A stretch of 64,000 nt of DNA from Prochlorococcus sp. AG-355-P07 (GTDB taxonomy: Bacteria > Cyanobacteriota > Cyanobacteriia > PCC-6307 > Cyanobiaceae). This document shows positions 20,083-29,620 of this stretch, in pieces. The position numbers and the translations under genes were made by a program. How positions within the stretch are numbered: the stretch's first letter is position 1; every line of letters begins with the position of its first letter. The stretch lies in NCBI GenBank assembly GCA_003280575.1, contig QCEN01000001.1, positions 1 to 64,000 on the forward strand. The letters run 5' to 3'. The notes beneath the pieces were generated by a model, which had not been told where the DNA came from, did not search any database, and worked only from the letters and a program-made list of their open reading frames with translations.

Positions 20083-20598
20083 ATGAAGTTCTTAAAGTTA
20101 ATACCAATTTTATTTATATTCACTGGAATTTTTTCATACGAAAATTTAGTTCGAGCAGAAGTTAAAAACCCAAATGATTTTAAAGTACTTTCAACTACGA
20201 ATAAAACACTTACTATTGCGAATGTAAAAGATTATCTAAAAAAAGGCGACAAATTTATTAAAAGCGGGGATTATGATAAAGCTAAAGCTTTTTATATTGA
20301 TGCGAGAGAATTAGCAACAAATCTTGCATCATTCTATTCAGACATAAATAAAGTATTTAAAGGAGTGGATGCGAGAATACCAATTGAAATGCGAAAGAAA
20401 GGTAAAGCATCATTACAAATTTTGGCAGAATCTAATAAAAGACTAGCATCTCTTTATATACAAAATAAAAAGCCTGATGTGGCCGTGCCACTTCTCATTG
20501 AAAATATAAGAATATTGACTCCTAATAGTTCTGAAGGGAAAGAAGCTTATAAAACACTAATGCAACTTGGATTCGTAGAGACAGACTATAAGGGTTAA
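20083..20598 (+). CDS. Exported protein with TPR-like helices, unknown
   Basis: This 171-residue protein has an N-terminal signal peptide (KLIPILFIFTGIFS) with a plausible cleavage after RAEV. The rest is helical, with a TPR-like pattern (KKGDKFIKSGDYDKAKAFYIDARELA and later NKKPDVAVPLLIENIRIL). It is 43 bases after the acyltransferase and 12 bases before bolA on the same strand. Function unknown. Confidence 0.75.
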   Translation: MKFLKLIPILFIFTGIFSYENLVRAEVKNPNDFKVLSTTNKTLTIANVKDYLKKGDKFIKSGDYDKAKAFYIDARELATNLASFYSDINKVFKGVDARIPIEMRKKGKASLQILAESNKRLASLYIQNKKPDVAVPLLIENIRILTPNSSEGKEAYKTLMQLGFVETDYKG

Positions 20599-20610
20599 TA
20601 AAAATTAATT

Positions 20611-20841
20611 ATGATTACAAAAAAAGAAGTTATTAATTTAATTACAAAAAAATTACCAAATTCCCAAGTTTTGGTTGAAAACATTAAAGGAAATGATCAT
20701 TTGCAAGTAACAGTAATTGCATCCGAATTCAATGGATTATCATTAGTTAAACAGCATCAGTTAATCTATTCTGCATTAAAGGATGAATTAGCTTCTGAGG
20801 CGATTCATGCACTGGCCTTAAAAACAGAAACTCCAAATTGA
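20611..20841 (+). CDS. bolA: BolA family protein
   Basis: This 76-residue protein fits the small BolA fold (DHLQVTVIASEFNGLSLVKQHQLIY, with the invariant His and the KQHQ segment). BolA proteins bind [2Fe-2S] clusters together with monothiol glutaredoxins, and here a CGFS glutaredoxin gene starts 3 bases after it. The arrangement supports a BolA-Grx4 complex for iron-sulfur trafficking. Confidence 0.92.
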   Translation: MITKKEVINLITKKLPNSQVLVENIKGNDHLQVTVIASEFNGLSLVKQHQLIYSALKDELASEAIHALALKTETPN

Positions 20842-20844
20842 ATT

Positions 20845-21168
20845 ATGGACAACTTAACAAAAGAAAAAATACAAAAACTCATTGACTCTAATCCAGTAAT
20901 GGTATTCATGAAAGGGACAAAATTAATGCCTCAATGTGGTTTTTCTAACAATGTAGTTCAAATACTAAATTCTCTGGGCGTAGAATTTTATACTTTTGAC
21001 GTTTTAAGCGATTTCGAAGTTAGAGAAGGTATAAAAGAATATTCAGATTGGCCTACAATACCTCAAGTTTATTTAAAAGGAGAATTTCTTGGTGGATCAG
21101 ACATTCTTATAGAAATGTATAATTCAGGATCTTTAAAAGAAAAAATAGAAATTGAATTAGCGTCTTGA
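20845..21168 (+). CDS. grxD: Monothiol glutaredoxin, Grx4 type
   Basis: This 107-residue protein has the monothiol active site CGFS inside [14 protein letters not shown], the WPTIPQVY glutathione-binding block and GGSDIL near the C-terminus, all standard for Grx4/GrxD. Such proteins bridge [2Fe-2S] clusters with BolA partners. It lies directly downstream of bolA, so co-transcription is very likely. Confidence 0.95.
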   Translation: MDNLTKEKIQKLIDSNPVMVFMKGTKLMPQCGFSNNVVQILNSLGVEFYTFDVLSDFEVREGIKEYSDWPTIPQVYLKGEFLGGSDILIEMYNSGSLKEKIEIELAS

Positions 21169-21223
21169 AACAATTCGTAAGTATAAATACTGATTTAGTT
21201 AATAAAAATTAATATTTTAAAAA

Positions 21224-21487
21224 TTATTTTTTATCAAAAAAGCCTTTATTTTCGTCCATCTCTGGGTCAATAAAACTTGATGGATCTAAAATCCATCTTT
21301 CCATTAATCTCTCTAATTTCACTTGATCTTTTTGCTCTAAACTATTGCAATTTCTTAAAGCTTGGAGATAACCATCACTATATAATTTAAGATCAGATGG
21401 CGTATGAAAACGGGTAACTAAGTCTTGGCAACTATCGCAAATTGATTGAAAATGACGAATTGCTTTAGGATTTTCAAATGATGTCAT
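21224..21487 (-). CDS. Conserved small cyanobacterial protein, unknown
   Basis: This 87-residue soluble protein is rich in charged residues. It has a C-x2-C pair (SICDSCQDL) and a second region YSDGYLQALRNCNSLE. The gene is divergent from the response regulator at 21574 and convergent with grxD. I recognise it as a cyanobacterial conserved type but cannot assign a function. Confidence 0.7.
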   Translation of the reverse strand: MTSFENPKAIRHFQSICDSCQDLVTRFHTPSDLKLYSDGYLQALRNCNSLEQKDQVKLERLMERWILDPSSFIDPEMDENKGFFDKK

Positions 21488-21573
21488 AATTCGATAGATT
21501 CTGATTTTTATTTAGCATTTGTTATACCTTATTAAGGATGATAAAAAATTGGCTGGCCAAACAGTAATTAAGA

Positions 21574-22311
21574 ATGCAATCAACTGAGCAAATCTTAGCT
21601 TCAACTCCTGGCAGTTCACAATTGCCTACAAGCTCTCAAACTCCCTCAAGAGTTCTTGTTGTTGAACCTCACCCCACCCTTAGAACTGTTCTTGTTCAAA
21701 GACTTCGTCAAGATGGTCATCTAGCTGCTGCAGTTGGATCGGCTGCAGAAGCAGTTGACTTGTGTAGGGAACAGTCACCTGACCTATTGGTAAGTGCAGA
21801 GATTCTTGAGCATAATACTGCAATGAGATTGGCTCAACAATTAGGTTCATCAGTTATTGTTTTGACCGCTAGATCAGGAGTTGAAGCATTAGTAAATTTA
21901 TTAGACGAAGGGGCTGATGATGTCCTCAGAAAACCATTTGGATTAGAAGAGTTAGCCGCAAGATGTAGAACGCTCTTAAAAAGAGGAAGAATAGGATTAC
22001 AAGAAAAAGTGGAGGTTGGACCTCTTGAGGTTCATCTTCTTTTAAGACAAGTAACTCTTAGTGAGAAGCCTGTAGAATTAAGCCCTAGAGAGTTCGCATT
22101 ACTTTGTGCTCTACTGATGCCTCCAGGTATGGTCAGAAGCAGACAGGAGCTACTGAGGATGGCTTGGCCTCCATTTAGTGGCGGCCCACGATCTGTTGAC
22201 ACTCAAGTCTTAACATTACGGAGAAAACTAGAACAAGCAGGATTAGGAGAAGGAGGCGGTATTACCACTGTAAGACAACAAGGTTATAGATTTAGTATTG
22301 ATAATATTTAA
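21574..22311 (+). CDS. OmpR-family response regulator with atypical receiver domain
   Basis: This 245-residue protein has a receiver-like domain (residues about 26-140) and a winged-helix DNA-binding domain (VELSPREFALLCALL to TTVRQQGYRF). Where phosphorylated receivers have an Asp after a hydrophobic strand (DLILLDVM), this one reads DLLVSAEI. The acidic pair near the N-terminus is reduced to EP (LVVEPHPTL), while the conserved Lys remains (LRKPFG). It therefore probably works without Asp phosphorylation, like NblR-type regulators. It also looks richer in G and C than its neighbours. No histidine kinase lies beside it. Confidence 0.85.
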   Translation: MQSTEQILASTPGSSQLPTSSQTPSRVLVVEPHPTLRTVLVQRLRQDGHLAAAVGSAAEAVDLCREQSPDLLVSAEILEHNTAMRLAQQLGSSVIVLTARSGVEALVNLLDEGADDVLRKPFGLEELAARCRTLLKRGRIGLQEKVEVGPLEVHLLLRQVTLSEKPVELSPREFALLCALLMPPGMVRSRQELLRMAWPPFSGGPRSVDTQVLTLRRKLEQAGLGEGGGITTVRQQGYRFSIDNI

Positions 22312-22814
22312 TTTAGGAATGCAAAAATTTCACCAAAAATCATTAAAACCGATAAAAAAGTCAATAATTTATAAGTCCAAGGAGGTGATATATAAGATAC
22401 TTCATTAGTTTTAATACCAGTGTTTCTGGAAACTATTATCAAGAATTTTTCGAAATTTTCCACCCTTTGTGGCATAAGAAAATTATCACCCTTTTTTGTA
22501 TTAAAGTAATAAACTCTACTACCCTGACTAGTAGGTAATGATTTGATTAAGGCAATATCTTTCCAAAAAATCTCCCAATTTTTTTTGCCTAAAGCTTTAG
22601 AAATAAGACTAGTATTGTATGAAATTTTTTCATTACTTGTTTCTACGTAATCATTTGTGATATTTATTATTAAATAAAGGCCTAGGACAAATGCCACTAT
22701 AGAAGGGATTTTTAAATTTTGGTTTGATATAAACGGCATAGGGATTGTGAGAGCTAAATATAAAGCAATTAAAGAACTTTTCACAAAAAAAAGAGTTTTA
22801 AACTTTTCTATCAT
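22308..22814 (-). CDS. Membrane protein with PH-like domain, unknown
   Basis: This 168-residue protein has two N-terminal hydrophobic segments, a soluble middle (SRVYYFNTKKGDNFLMPQRVENFEKFL, resembling bacterial PH domains) and a C-terminal span (LLTFLSVLMIFGEIFAFL). It converges with the response regulator, overlapping its stop by 4 bases, and is upstream of no obvious partner except the carotenoid isomerase gene on the same strand. Function unknown. Confidence 0.7.
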   Translation of the reverse strand: MIEKFKTLFFVKSSLIALYLALTIPMPFISNQNLKIPSIVAFVLGLYLIINITNDYVETSNEKISYNTSLISKALGKKNWEIFWKDIALIKSLPTSQGSRVYYFNTKKGDNFLMPQRVENFEKFLIIVSRNTGIKTNEVSYISPPWTYKLLTFLSVLMIFGEIFAFLN

Positions 22815-22828
22815 CTTCTTAGAACTGT

Positions 22829-24397
22829 TTAATCTGGCAAGTTGAAACTATTTATATTTAATTTTGAACCTATTTTATGAGCGCAAGCGTATCCACTAAA
22901 AGCTACTGCATTAAGGCCTTGTCCTGGAAAGCATGAGTCCCCAACGCAATAAAGGTTTTTAATTTTTGTAGTATTAAAAGGCATTGGCAAAAGACCACGC
23001 AACTTTTGACTAGGAATCGGTCCATAGCTACCTTCATATCTTCCAAGAAACTTTTTATGGGTTTTAGGAGTTCCAATTTCCTTGTGATCAATACTCTCTT
23101 CAAGTTTAGGTAAAATTTTGGAAATCCTTTCAATAAGAAAAGAAAAGTATTTTTCTTTCTTTTGTAGATATTCTTTCCTTGATAGGCCTTCCCATTCACT
23201 CATTGCTGATGGTGTAAATGCATGGACGATATGTTTACCCTCTGGAGCTAAAGACGAGTCAAGTAAAGTAGGAATAGAAATAAAAATCACACCTTTTTCA
23301 CTTTCAAGTTCATCCCAATCCTCAACAATAATATGATGACAATTAAAGTTATCGCCTATTAAATTTTTTTCTACGCCAAGGTGAATTGAGACAAAAGAAG
23401 GAGAGGGTTTGTAGGTTTCAGACCACCTATATTCACTTTTTGGTACATTTTTACTTGATATTAATCCTTTCTTTTTATCTTTCAGTCCAAATGTATCCCA
23501 TCGAGTGGAATTGGATACGATGATATTTGAGAAAATTTCCTCCCCATTTGAAAGTTTAACTCCAATTGCCCTCCCATCCTTTAAAAGGATTTCAGTAACA
23601 TTAGCTTTATAGCGAATTTTACTACCTAATTTTTCGATACCAGAAACTAATTTCTCTGCTATAGTTCCCACTCCCCCTTTTGGATAATTTATACCTCCAG
23701 CATGTCTATCAGTAAAAACCATCCCCGCATTTATCATAGGAGTTTTGTAAGCAGGCATTACAGACCAACAAAAACATTCAATATCGATAAATTTCAAAAG
23801 TTCAGGATCCTTTATAAACTTCCTAGCAACATCTCCCGCATTTACAGGTAACCACCTTGCTAATCCTAAGCAGGATAATGGAGATTTGAAGAAAACTTTT
23901 AAAAGATAACTTGGATCCTCTATTGATAAAAGAGGCATTGAATCTAGACATTTAAATACACTTACGCAAGTATCGTAAAATTTTTTGATACCCTCTTTTT
24001 CCTTGGGGAAACATTCTGACAATTTACTTATAAATTGATCATAATTTTTATCTACAGAAATACTAAAGTTATTTGGAAGATGATATTCAAGTTGTACAGG
24101 ATCAGGGATGGTTTCGCATTTCTCATTTACATCTTTTAGAGCACGAGTTAATAAATTGGTATACCCTTCATCGCCAAATCCAAATATCATTGAAGCTCCA
24201 ACATCAAAAGTGTAACCTTTTCTCTTAAAAGAGCCCCCACTTCCTCCTGGGATGATATATTTTTCAAGAACTAAAACTTGTGCACCCTTGGATGCCAACT
24301 GTGATGCTGTAACTAACCCTCCTATTCCTGAGCCAATAATAATTGCATCGAAATTCCCACTATTAGATTTCATTTTTGGGTCTTTTAAAGAATTCAT
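22829..24397 (-). CDS. crtH: Carotenoid isomerase (CrtISO/CrtH)
   Basis: This FAD-dependent enzyme converts poly-cis lycopene to the all-trans form in carotenoid synthesis. It has the dinucleotide-binding motif IIIGSGIGGLVTASQLASKG, the phytoene-desaturase-like PGGSGGSFKRKGYTFDVG block and the C-terminal CVGDSCFPGQGLNA block. I prefer the ATG at 24397, which leaves one base after the trmFO stop; a start 36 bases further up would overlap trmFO, and a third candidate is the ATG at 24373. Confidence 0.9.
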   Translation of the reverse strand: MNSLKDPKMKSNSGNFDAIIIGSGIGGLVTASQLASKGAQVLVLEKYIIPGGSGGSFKRKGYTFDVGASMIFGFGDEGYTNLLTRALKDVNEKCETIPDPVQLEYHLPNNFSISVDKNYDQFISKLSECFPKEKEGIKKFYDTCVSVFKCLDSMPLLSIEDPSYLLKVFFKSPLSCLGLARWLPVNAGDVARKFIKDPELLKFIDIECFCWSVMPAYKTPMINAGMVFTDRHAGGINYPKGGVGTIAEKLVSGIEKLGSKIRYKANVTEILLKDGRAIGVKLSNGEEIFSNIIVSNSTRWDTFGLKDKKKGLISSKNVPKSEYRWSETYKPSPSFVSIHLGVEKNLIGDNFNCHHIIVEDWDELESEKGVIFISIPTLLDSSLAPEGKHIVHAFTPSAMSEWEGLSRKEYLQKKEKYFSFLIERISKILPKLEESIDHKEIGTPKTHKKFLGRYEGSYGPIPSQKLRGLLPMPFNTTKIKNLYCVGDSCFPGQGLNAVAFSGYACAHKIGSKLNINSFNLPD

Positions 24398-24398
24398 T

Positions 24399-25811
24399 CT
24401 AATTACTTTTGATAAGCAAGTGATCTTTCTCAAAATGAGGATCTAATATTTTTTTAAACCCATTCAATGCTTCCATAGATCTTTCATGATAAGCTTTATA
24501 CCTTAATTTTTTATCTTTGATTCTGTGAGTTAGTTCTGGAACTAAACCAAATGATGCAGGCATTGGCTGAAATTTATTTTTAGTCTGATTAGACATTATT
24601 TTATTTTTATTACTAATGAAATTCATTAGAGAACCAATCATTGATTCATTGGGAAAACTTACTGTTTTTTTTCCCTTAGCTAATAAGGATGCATTTATTC
24701 CTGAAAGCAATCCTCCAGCAGCAGCTGCTGCATAACCTTCCGTACCTGTTATTTGACCAGCAGCAAAAAGATTTTCTCTTTTCATGAATTGCAATGTCGG
24801 CAAAAGTAATTTTGGGGACTCTAAAAAAGTATTTCTATGCATTACTCCAAAACGTACAAACTCAGCCCTCTCTAAACCAGGTATCATTCTAAATATTCTT
24901 TTTTGCTCTGACCATTTGAGGTTAGTTTGAAAACCAACCATATTTAGTAATTTACCTTCTAAATCTTCCTTCCTCAATTGGACAATTGCATGAGGCCTTT
25001 TTTTTATTCTATTTTCCTTGTCAAATAAATCACCCCATTTTGGATTCCACAAACCAATAGACTTCAAAGGGCCGAATCTCATTGTATCAAGACCCCTTCT
25101 AGCGATTTCTTCGATTGGTAAGCAAGCTTCAAAGAAATTACCAGATTCTTTCTCAAAGTCTTTTAAATTAGCTTGTTCTCCCTTTACAAGTTCGTTTCTA
25201 AAATTTATATAATCATTTTTATTCATAGGGCAATTAAAATATGCTGGATCTCCTTTGTCATATCTACTAGCTTTAAAGATAATGTCTAGATCAATAGTAT
25301 CACCATAAATTATTGGACTAGCCGCATCAAAAAAATGACAGGTGCCAATACCTGTAAAATCTTGTATCTTATATGACAAATCATCTGAAGTTAATGGACC
25401 AGTAGCTAGGACAGTTATATTTTCTTCGCTTGGCAGATCAAGCTGCTCAAACTTCTTAATATCTATTAAAGGATGATTAGATAAAGTATCAGTCAAAGCG
25501 TTACTAAATTTAGATCTATCAACTGCTAGAGCACCTCCAGCTGGAACAGCAAATTTATCTGCAGTACTAACTATCAATGAATTAAAAACTCTTAGTTCTT
25601 TTTGTAATAAACCTGCAGCTCTATCTGGACTTAATGCCCCAAAACTGTTGCTACAGACAAGTTCTCCAAATTCACTGGTATGATGAGCTGGAGTTGATTT
25701 GAGAGGTCTCATTTCAACTAATTTAACCGGTACACCAGAATTAGCTATCTGCCAAGCGGCTTCTGTCCCTGCAAGACCAGCTCCAATTACTATTACTTCT
25801 TTCTCTATCAA
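24399..25811 (-). CDS. trmFO: Methylenetetrahydrofolate-tRNA-(uracil-5-)-methyltransferase
   Basis: TrmFO makes ribothymidine at position 54 of tRNAs using methylene-folate and FAD. The 470-residue protein starts with the FAD motif [16 protein letters not shown] and the [19 protein letters not shown] block. It has the C-terminal [19 protein letters not shown] block. Length is normal. It follows psbY by 6 bases on the same strand and precedes the carotenoid isomerase. Confidence 0.96.
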   Translation of the reverse strand: MIEKEVIVIGAGLAGTEAAWQIANSGVPVKLVEMRPLKSTPAHHTSEFGELVCSNSFGALSPDRAAGLLQKELRVFNSLIVSTADKFAVPAGGALAVDRSKFSNALTDTLSNHPLIDIKKFEQLDLPSEENITVLATGPLTSDDLSYKIQDFTGIGTCHFFDAASPIIYGDTIDLDIIFKASRYDKGDPAYFNCPMNKNDYINFRNELVKGEQANLKDFEKESGNFFEACLPIEEIARRGLDTMRFGPLKSIGLWNPKWGDLFDKENRIKKRPHAIVQLRKEDLEGKLLNMVGFQTNLKWSEQKRIFRMIPGLERAEFVRFGVMHRNTFLESPKLLLPTLQFMKRENLFAAGQITGTEGYAAAAAGGLLSGINASLLAKGKKTVSFPNESMIGSLMNFISNKNKIMSNQTKNKFQPMPASFGLVPELTHRIKDKKLRYKAYHERSMEALNGFKKILDPHFEKDHLLIKSN

Positions 25812-25817
25812 ACTCGG

Positions 25818-25934
25818 TTAATCCTTTCCCAAAAAGTCTCTATTAAATTGCTCTCTTGCTGGTTTTTGTATATTGAATATCACCCAAGCTAAAGCTGCGA
25901 TAATTGGAGCGAAAACTACGATTGTTCTAAGCAT
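25818..25934 (-). CDS. psbY: Photosystem II protein PsbY
   Basis: This 38-residue protein starts [20 protein letters not shown] and ends in a polar tail ([16 protein letters not shown]). That is the single-span PsbY of photosystem II, which sits near cytochrome b559. It is too short for usual gene-calling limits. It lies 6 bases upstream of trmFO. Confidence 0.92.
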
Positions 25935-26110
25935 TTTAAAAATTCTATTATTTAAAGAACATTTTACCTTTTAACTGTAAATAAAGAGAGAAATTTTAAT
26001 TTTTTATTTCATAAGTTAAGAATTGTTTTTCTATTGTTCAACTTGAAATAAAAAGTTGTTTTTTTCACCTTAAAAAGGGATAATTTCATATGTACTCTAT
26101 TACACAAAAC

Positions 26111-26182
26111 GGGTCGCTAGCTCAGCGGTAGAGCATCCGGCTTTTAACCGGCTGGTCCTGAGTTCGAATCTCAGGCGACCCA
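26111..26182 (+). tRNA. trnK: tRNA-Lys(UUU)
   Basis: The 72-base cloverleaf has acceptor arms GGGTCGC/GCGACCC, D-arm AGCTCAGCGGTAGAGC, an anticodon loop CTTTTAA with anticodon TTT, and T-arm GGTTCGAATC-like sequence (GAGTTCGAATCTC). The discriminator base is A and no CCA is encoded. The pair at the top of the anticodon stem is a mismatch. Confidence 0.95.
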
Positions 26183-26703
26183 TATAATTAAATTGAGATC
26201 ATTCTTTAGAGATGATATATAAGAATAGATCAAACCTTTCACCTTTTTAAAACATTATTTGATTAGGCAGTGGTATCTCTTTGAATAGTCGTTAAAAAAT
26301 AGTGAAAATTAATTTTGCTACTATTAAACTTTTAAATATTTAAAATTAAAAATCAATCATTTATTGAAGGTTATGATTTTAAATAATTAGCGCAAACGGC
26401 AAAAATTGCTGGTAATTATATGCAAGACTCAAAAATTATCCATACCCAAAAGTTTTAAAAAGTGGAGAAGGTTTACCGTATAAAATTAAATAAAAAGCGT
26501 TCTAAAAATTGAAACATTTGTTTTGAATGGTTTCAAAGACTTTCAATAAAATTTCTTAGTTCTAAAGTTTAAAGCTGTTATAGCTAGGCCACCCCTTAAT
26601 TAGGGCCATTTATATTTTTTTTTAGAAATTAGATATCAAAACGCTTTACAAACCTTCATATTTGCTGTTACAATATTTAACATAACATCTAAATTTATTG
26701 ATC
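26183..26703. other. 521-base stretch without a recognised gene
   Basis: The stretch between tRNA-Lys and hli has no long reading frame. A short coding-like fragment around 26391-26460 (reading QTAKIAGNYMQDSKIIH) has no start and ends quickly, so it may be a gene remnant. A likely promoter for hli lies near its end: TTGCTG followed by TACAAT at about 26661-26674 is too closely spaced for a standard pair, but TACAAT is a good -10 candidate. Confidence 0.4.
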
Positions 26704-26811
26704 ATGACTCCTGAAGCAGAACGTTTTAATGGTTGGGCAGCAATGCTCGGTTTTGTAGCAGCTGTTGGTGCATATGTAACAACAGGCCAGATTATTCCAG
26801 GTTGGTTTTAA
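26704..26811 (+). CDS. hli: High-light-inducible protein (Hli), short form
   Basis: This 35-residue single-span protein has the Hli chlorophyll-binding core ERFNGWAAMLGFVAAVGAY. Hli proteins bind chlorophyll and carotenoid in thylakoids and protect photosystems under strong light or nutrient stress. The protein consists almost entirely of the membrane helix, as is common for Prochlorococcus Hlis. It is followed by a strong terminator. Confidence 0.92.
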   Translation: MTPEAERFNGWAAMLGFVAAVGAYVTTGQIIPGWF

Positions 26812-26850
26812 ACTAAACTACTTAATTTCTCTGGTAATCTCTTTTTTAAA

Positions 26851-26880
26851 CCTTGATTAAATTAATCAAGGTTTTTTTTT
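26851..26880 (+). terminator. Rho-independent terminator of hli
   Basis: A perfect 10-bp stem (CCTTGATTAA / TTAATCAAGG) with a one-base centre is followed by nine or more T. It overlaps the 3' end of the small gene on the other strand. Confidence 0.9.
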
Positions 26881-27000
26881 ATTTTTTTCAATCTCATCTA
26901 AACATTTAGAACATAGTAAATGCCCTTTTTTTGCCCAAAAAGTTTTAGTTGATCTTTCAATATTATTCTTGCAAATTAAACATCTAAATATTGGTGTCAT
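26866..27000 (-). CDS. Small zinc-ribbon-like protein
   Basis: This 44-residue protein (start MTPIFRCLICKNNIERS) has two C-x2-C pairs, CLIC and CSKC, about 24 residues apart, and a lysine-rich tail. The arrangement suggests a single zinc site. It converges with hli and its last codons overlap the hli terminator. Function unknown; the gene is too short for usual calling limits. Confidence 0.6.
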   Translation of the reverse strand: MTPIFRCLICKNNIERSTKTFWAKKGHLLCSKCLDEIEKNKKKP

Positions 27001-27060
27001 GAGATTCAATAATCATATTTGTAATTTAGCTCAAATTTTTAAAGATTATTTATTCCCACA

Positions 27061-27090
27061 AAAAGACCTGCTCAAAGGCAGGTCTTTTTG
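27061..27090 (-). terminator. Terminator of porin A
   Basis: The inverted repeat AAAAGACCTGC / GCAGGTCTTTT with loop TCAAAG forms a strong hairpin flanked by A- and T-runs, so it could work on both strands. Confidence 0.88.
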
Positions 27091-28173
27091 TCTAATTTAA
27101 AAGTTTATTTAAAAACTATTTAGATAAACTTAGAAACTAAAGCTTGTTGTTACAACGAAACCGAATTCATCTTCAACTGCGTCTTCAGCGATGAAGACAC
27201 CAGGTGTGATAGTCATCCCATCATTTACAGGATATGAATAAGCTAATTCATACTGTAAGTTGTCTGCATGATCTGCAGCCAATCCTTGAGTTGCCATACC
27301 AACGCTTAGCTCTCCAACACCAACTTCACTTGTTACACCAACAAAGTAGCCAGAATCCTCATCATCATCAAACTCAAATCCAGCACTTATTGAATAAGGT
27401 GCGTCAGGAGTGAATGCAGCTTGGAAACTGTAGAAAGTTGCCTCTGTATTACCACCGCCATTGTCATCATCTGTATAAGCAGCTGATAAAGCGAAAGTGT
27501 CAGCTGTATATGCAAGTTCGAAAGCGACAGTACTCTCATCTTGGTCAGATAAAAGACCTAGAGGAGCAGCATCTACAGCAGCAGTTGTTTCAGTAACAGT
27601 AAGTGCTGTAGCGTCACCATCACCAGCAATAGCAATTTCTAAATCTCCTTCAGCAACGATTGATCCAGCTTGAACACCAGAAACAGTAACTGTTGCATCT
27701 ACGGCATCTGCAGCAGCAGATTGACCGCCACCAGCGATACCAGCAGCGAAAGTAAGTCCATTACCGAAGTCATATGATGCAGCTACTCCTGAATCACCAC
27801 TTCCACCAACTTCGCCAGTACCACAATCACCTAATAGATCTGTGAAAGAACTGTAAGCACAAGCTCCTGAGAATAGTGCATCAGCTCCAACATCGTCTCC
27901 AGTAGAAATTGTAAATCCACCAAGTGGGAATGTGTAAGCAATACCGTCAAGTGTTAGTACATCACCTGTACCATCACCATCCATGTAATCGTCAACTGCA
28001 TTGTCACCACCCATGGCGTTACCACCGACGATTGCTATTTCTAAAGAATCCTCACCAGTAAATGATGTTTCAAGATCAAGGCCGAAGTCATATGTAAAAG
28101 TAGTAACTCCATTTTCATCTCCTGCATCAACAGTACCTACGTAGAAAGTAGTACCGAATGATGCTGTTGTTGT
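27061..28173 (-). repeat. Porin repeat, copy A
   Basis: This stretch of about 1.1 kb recurs at 28508-29620 with an offset of 1447 bases. It covers the terminator, 3' flank and nearly the whole porin barrel. By eye only a few substitutions are seen, near 28120-28145, where the codons remain synonymous. Confidence 0.93.
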
Positions 28174-28410
28174 CGAAGAAAATGAATCTTCTGAAGTTGA
28201 ATCTTCTGAAGTTTCCACAAGACCTTCACCGCCTGAAATTAACTGTGAATCTTGTGTTGAAATAAAATCAAAAGAGTTTGAATTTAATTCAGTATTACTC
28301 TTTGAATAATTGGAAATATCATTGAGATTTATCTCATTAGCTGTAGCTGCTATAGGTGCTAGTAAACCTAGTGTCGCCGGAGCTACAAGCAAGCTTTTAA
28401 AAAGCTTCAT
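27130..28410 (-). CDS. som: Outer-membrane porin A (Som type), variant N-terminus
   Basis: This 426-residue protein has a signal peptide (MKLFKSLLVAPATLGLLAP, cleavage after ATA), a 60-residue serine/aspartate-rich segment, and a beta-barrel from TTTASFGTTFYVGTVDAG ending in a terminal aromatic FVVTTSFSF. Cyanobacterial Som porins form general channels through the outer membrane. The ATG at 28410 is preceded by GAGG at good spacing. From the barrel onward it is identical in protein to porin B, but its N-terminal segment differs and lacks the coiled-coil-like part found there. Confidence 0.88.
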   Translation of the reverse strand: MKLFKSLLVAPATLGLLAPIAATANEINLNDISNYSKSNTELNSNSFDFISTQDSQLISGGEGLVETSEDSTSEDSFSSTTTASFGTTFYVGTVDAGDENGVTTFTYDFGLDLETSFTGEDSLEIAIVGGNAMGGDNAVDDYMDGDGTGDVLTLDGIAYTFPLGGFTISTGDDVGADALFSGACAYSSFTDLLGDCGTGEVGGSGDSGVAASYDFGNGLTFAAGIAGGGQSAAADAVDATVTVSGVQAGSIVAEGDLEIAIAGDGDATALTVTETTAAVDAAPLGLLSDQDESTVAFELAYTADTFALSAAYTDDDNGGGNTEATFYSFQAAFTPDAPYSISAGFEFDDDEDSGYFVGVTSEVGVGELSVGMATQGLAADHADNLQYELAYSYPVNDGMTITPGVFIAEDAVEDEFGFVVTTSFSF

Positions 28411-28507
28411 AAAAAATTCCTCACAAATTTTTACTATCAATCACAAAATACAGCAAATATTAATAATAGACAACAATAAGTAGACAAAAATTTTGCTGTC
28501 CAATAAA

Positions 28508-28537
28508 AAAAGACCTGCTCAAAGGCAGGTCTTTTTG
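28508..28537 (-). terminator. Terminator of porin B
   Basis: The same AAAGACCTGC / GCAGGTCTTT hairpin as after porin A, duplicated with the gene. It separates the two porin transcription units. Confidence 0.88.
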
Positions 28538-29620
28538 TCTAATTTAAAAGTTTATTTAAAAACTATTTAGATAAACTTAGAAACTAAAGCTTGTTGTTAC
28601 AACGAAACCGAATTCATCTTCAACTGCGTCTTCAGCGATGAAGACACCAGGTGTGATAGTCATCCCATCATTTACAGGATATGAATAAGCTAATTCATAC
28701 TGTAAGTTGTCTGCATGATCTGCAGCCAATCCTTGAGTTGCCATACCAACGCTTAGCTCTCCAACACCAACTTCACTTGTTACACCAACAAAGTAGCCAG
28801 AATCCTCATCATCATCAAACTCAAATCCAGCACTTATTGAATAAGGTGCGTCAGGAGTGAATGCAGCTTGGAAACTGTAGAAAGTTGCCTCTGTATTACC
28901 ACCGCCATTGTCATCATCTGTATAAGCAGCTGATAAAGCGAAAGTGTCAGCTGTATATGCAAGTTCGAAAGCGACAGTACTCTCATCTTGGTCAGATAAA
29001 AGACCTAGAGGAGCAGCATCTACAGCAGCAGTTGTTTCAGTAACAGTAAGTGCTGTAGCGTCACCATCACCAGCAATAGCAATTTCTAAATCTCCTTCAG
29101 CAACGATTGATCCAGCTTGAACACCAGAAACAGTAACTGTTGCATCTACGGCATCTGCAGCAGCAGATTGACCGCCACCAGCGATACCAGCAGCGAAAGT
29201 AAGTCCATTACCGAAGTCATATGATGCAGCTACTCCTGAATCACCACTTCCACCAACTTCGCCAGTACCACAATCACCTAATAGATCTGTGAAAGAACTG
29301 TAAGCACAAGCTCCTGAGAATAGTGCATCAGCTCCAACATCGTCTCCAGTAGAAATTGTAAATCCACCAAGTGGGAATGTGTAAGCAATACCGTCAAGTG
29401 TTAGTACATCACCTGTACCATCACCATCCATGTAATCGTCAACTGCATTGTCACCACCCATGGCGTTACCACCGACGATTGCTATTTCTAAAGAATCCTC
29501 ACCAGTAAATGATGTTTCAAGATCAAGGCCGAAGTCATATGTAAAAGTAGTAACTCCATTCTCATCTCCAGCATCAACAGTACCTACATAGAAAGTAGTA
29601 CCGAATGATGCTGTTGTTGT
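28508..29620 (-). repeat. Porin repeat, copy B
   Basis: This is the second copy of the porin duplication at 27061-28173. Identity stops abruptly inside the coding region, at the beginning of the barrel, where the two N-terminal segments diverge. Confidence 0.93.

Noticed and set aside
22903-23336. Overlapping frames inside the carotenoid isomerase gene
   Set aside because: They are shadows of a well-conserved gene in another frame and have no independent support.
27414-29043. Identical antisense reading frames in the two porins (27414-27596 and 28861-29043)
   Set aside because: They lie opposite the porin barrel and are identical only because the DNA is duplicated; no start signal or protein-like composition.
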